The notes under the pieces were generated by a model. It worked only from the letters and a program-made list of their open reading frames with translations, was not told where the DNA came from and ran no database searches. Source: an uncultured Clostridium sp. (GTDB lineage: Bacteria; Bacillota; Clostridia; Lachnospirales; Lachnospiraceae). From it: DNA of 7,834 bases. The DNA lies in the NCBI GenBank assembly GCA_902464345.1, contig CABQJA010000100.1, positions 1 through 7,834 on the forward strand, given 5' to 3'. Positions 5,948 to 7,834 of the stretch are shown here, in pieces (the stretch's first letter is position 1; each line of letters starts with the position of its first letter). The position numbers and the translations under genes were made by a program.

Positions 5948-7738
5948 ATGAATCTACATACTATTTCGAAACGAATCACAGCCGTTGCCTTAAGTGCAGT
6001 GCTGTTGTTTACCGCTTCCGGATGTACCAATTCCTCGGTTGCCGCAACACCCGATGCCGAGTTTGATGCATTTCTGGAGGAGTTATTTACAGAGGAAGTC
6101 ACCTCAAATACCCTGAATCTCCATTTCACCTTAAAGGATCCGGAAGGGTACGGCATTGAGGATCTGGAGCCAACGCTCGGCGATCTGGATGACCGCAACT
6201 TTGCAAACATGGATTCCGACTGGGACGATCTGGATGGCACCTTTCAGGAATTAAAGTCCTATAATTATAAGAAGCTGGATGCCAAGCAGCAGCTGACTTA
6301 TGATGTCCTGTATCATTACATGGAACAGGAATTATCCGTGCGCGACTGCAAGTACGAGGGAACCGTTTTCGGTCAGGTCACCGGCGTGCAGAGCAATATG
6401 CCGCTTAATATGTCTCTGTATGAATTCTACTCCAAGGATGACGTGGAAGATTATCTGGCTCTGATGGAGCTTCTGGATGATTATTTTGAATACTGTGTGG
6501 ATTATGAGAAGTACCGTACCGATAACGGATACGGTATGTCCGATGGTGCCATTGATGATGCGGTCGAGCAGTGTAATGAGTTCTTGACACATCGCGAGGA
6601 CAATTATCTGATCACCACCTTTGATAACCGGATCGATGAGCTGGATTTCTTAACCGAAACCGAAAAAAGCTCCTATAAGGACCAAAACAAAAACTCCGTT
6701 CTGAATACCGTGATCCCTGCCTATGAGAACATGATCGATGAGCTGAACGGTCTGAAGGGCAAGGGCAAGGATCTGGGCGGTATCTGCAATTATGAAGGCG
6801 GGAAAGAATATTATGAGTATATTCTGGCGCATAAGACCGGTTCTTCCAAATCCGTTAAGGAAATGGTAACGGTTCTGAATCAGGTGCTGGATGACTCCAC
6901 TGCGATGCTTTATGATGTATATGCGAATGCGCCGGATGTATATATGGAATATTTCGGAGATGAGAACTTCGTAGTAGAGGGATTATCCGATCCACGCAGC
7001 TTCTTAGAATATTACAAGCAGGAAATGGACGGTTCTTATCCGACACCACCGGAGGTCAACTATAAGATCAGTGATATCGATCCATCCATTGCAGATATCT
7101 TATCTCCCGCATTCTGTGTAACCCCTTGCATTGATGATTATACCGACAATGTGATCCAGGTAAACCGCAGCAAGGACAATGGCGGTGCCGGCGGCTTATC
7201 TGCCACCTATGCACATGAGGGATATCCGGGACATCTTTACCAGATGACGTATTTCCTGTCCACGGATCCTTATCCGGTCCGGGATGCCCTAAGTTTCCTC
7301 GGCTATGATGAGGGCTGGGCCATGTATGTCGAGATGCGTTCCTACAATCTGGTCACCTATGAGAATTATGACAGTAACTATGTCCGTGAAATGTATATCG
7401 CAGGTACCCTGCAAAACATTGCGTTCTCCTGTCTGGCCGACATCTATGTAAATTATTACGGATACACTGTGGATCAGCTGGCAAGCTATATGGATGATAA
7501 CGGATTTAACGGCGATGCCGCACAGGGCTTATATGATATGATGATTGAAGAGCCGGGATATTATCCTCAGTACTTCATCGGTTATCTGGAGTTCGTTGAA
7601 CTGCGGGACTATGCCGAGGAGAAGCTCGGTGAGGATTTCGATGAGGTAGCCTACCATAAGGTCATTCTGGAAACCGGTCCGTGTGATTTCGATACCTTGC
7701 GGACACAGGTTGATCGATATATTGAGACAGTTAAATAG
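5948..7738 (+). CDS. DUF885-family lipoprotein, probable zinc metallopeptidase
   Basis: This is a 596-residue protein predicted to be exported and anchored outside the membrane. It has basic residues K8 and R9, a hydrophobic stretch at about 11-22, and a lipobox FTASGC ending in Cys26. The body is rich in Asp, Glu and Tyr. YAHEGYPGH at 421-429 contains HEGYPGH, the HExxH-like zinc motif typical of DUF885, with His423 and His429 as likely ligands and Glu424 as the catalytic base. DEGWAMYVE at 454-462 matches the family's second conserved block, where Glu455 is the likely third ligand. The C-terminal ETGPCDFDTLRTQV at 575-588 is also family-like. The gene starts at an ATG 5 bases after AAGGAG and has its own promoter. 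It is probably transcribed alone. The peptidase role is inferred from the motif; substrates are unknown. Confidence 0.92.
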   Translation: MNLHTISKRITAVALSAVLLFTASGCTNSSVAATPDAEFDAFLEELFTEEVTSNTLNLHFTLKDPEGYGIEDLEPTLGDLDDRNFANMDSDWDDLDGTFQELKSYNYKKLDAKQQLTYDVLYHYMEQELSVRDCKYEGTVFGQVTGVQSNMPLNMSLYEFYSKDDVEDYLALMELLDDYFEYCVDYEKYRTDNGYGMSDGAIDDAVEQCNEFLTHREDNYLITTFDNRIDELDFLTETEKSSYKDQNKNSVLNTVIPAYENMIDELNGLKGKGKDLGGICNYEGGKEYYEYILAHKTGSSKSVKEMVTVLNQVLDDSTAMLYDVYANAPDVYMEYFGDENFVVEGLSDPRSFLEYYKQEMDGSYPTPPEVNYKISDIDPSIADILSPAFCVTPCIDDYTDNVIQVNRSKDNGGAGGLSATYAHEGYPGHLYQMTYFLSTDPYPVRDALSFLGYDEGWAMYVEMRSYNLVTYENYDSNYVREMYIAGTLQNIAFSCLADIYVNYYGYTVDQLASYMDDNGFNGDAAQGLYDMMIEEPGYYPQYFIGYLEFVELRDYAEEKLGEDFDEVAYHKVILETGPCDFDTLRTQVDRYIETVK

Positions 7739-7760
7739 TGAAGCGATAAATTTATTTAGA

Positions 7761-7767
7761 AAAGGAG
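7761..7767 (+). promoter_or_regulatory. Orphan ribosome-binding site without an open frame
   Basis: AAAGGAG at 7761-7767 is a good ribosome site, 22 bases after the lipoprotein stop codon. The ATG at 7779 is followed by AGG and then a TGA stop. The TTG at 7771 reads only two more sense codons before TGA. No usable frame starts here. The site probably belonged to a gene now separated from it by the sequence beginning at about 7780, although chance occurrence is possible. Confidence 0.45.
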
Positions 7768-7779
7768 CAGTTGCACGAA

Positions 7780-7834
7780 TGAGGTGACCCCTCAAAGTTA
7801 GACTTTTGCGAGACGACTTCGGTCGTCTCGTTTT
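7780..7834 (+). mobile_element. Probable left end of an IS3-like insertion sequence, partial
   Basis: The sequence TGAGGTGACCCCTCAAAGTT (7780-7799), continuing AGACTTTT, resembles terminal inverted repeats of IS3-family elements, which often start with TG and carry a TGACCCC plus AAAGTTAGAC core. The resemblance is from memory. The transposase genes, right end and target duplication would lie beyond the window, so the element cannot be confirmed here. The small internal repeat TGAGG/CCTCA is also present. The upstream orphan ribosome site supports an insertion at this point. Confidence 0.5.
7809..7834 (+). terminator. Strong intrinsic terminator with UUCG tetraloop
   Basis: CGAGACGAC (7809-7817) and GTCGTCTCG (7822-7830) form a perfect 9-bp stem closed by a TTCG tetraloop and followed by at least four T at the window edge. 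It points in the plus direction and would end transcription of the lipoprotein gene. It may really belong to the mobile element, protecting it from outside transcription. On the minus strand the stem is followed by CAAAAG, so it is one-directional. Confidence 0.88.

Noticed and set aside
5944..6240. A minus-strand open frame opposite the start of the lipoprotein gene.
   Set aside because: It is Ser/Arg-rich and is explained by the reverse complement of the lipoprotein's coding sequence. It has no ribosome site.

Overview
The window looks like a stretch of a Clostridia (probably Lachnospiraceae-type) chromosome. The support is the protein families, the strong AGGAGG-like ribosome sites, consensus TTGACA/TATAAT-type promoters, a T-box leader in front of metG, and linked pyrB and pyrI. 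This placement is inferred from family and style, not from a database match. Apart from its right edge, the region is ordinary, compact core genome; I do not see a defence, CRISPR or biosynthetic system.

Positions 1-5738 are read on the minus strand. In transcription order they hold: a short-chain dehydrogenase (SDR) gene overlapping a ketopantoate-reductase-family gene by ATGA; a strong promoter and a complete methionine-type T-box leader controlling metG; a small three-helix membrane protein that resembles DUF5673; and pyrB followed by the first 26 codons of pyrI. pyrB has its own consensus promoter, whose -35 box overlaps the stop codon of the membrane-protein gene. metG makes Met-tRNA and is set to respond to uncharged tRNA-Met. 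pyrB and pyrI make the catalytic and regulatory chains of aspartate transcarbamoylase, the committed step of pyrimidine synthesis. The two oxidoreductases form a two-gene unit of unknown substrate.

Positions 5739-5947 are a divergent intergenic region. It holds a promoter for each direction and a 20-bp near-palindrome in the leader of the SDR operon. Positions 5948-7738, on the plus strand, encode a secreted lipoprotein of the DUF885 family with a zinc-peptidase-like HEGYPGH motif.

The last 96 bases differ in character. A good ribosome-binding site at 7761-7767 leads to no open frame. It is followed at about 7780 by sequence resembling the left terminal repeat of an IS3-like insertion sequence, and then by a perfect 9-bp UUCG-loop terminator. 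The likely reading is that a mobile element enters from the right and has separated a ribosome site from its gene, but the element's body lies outside the window.
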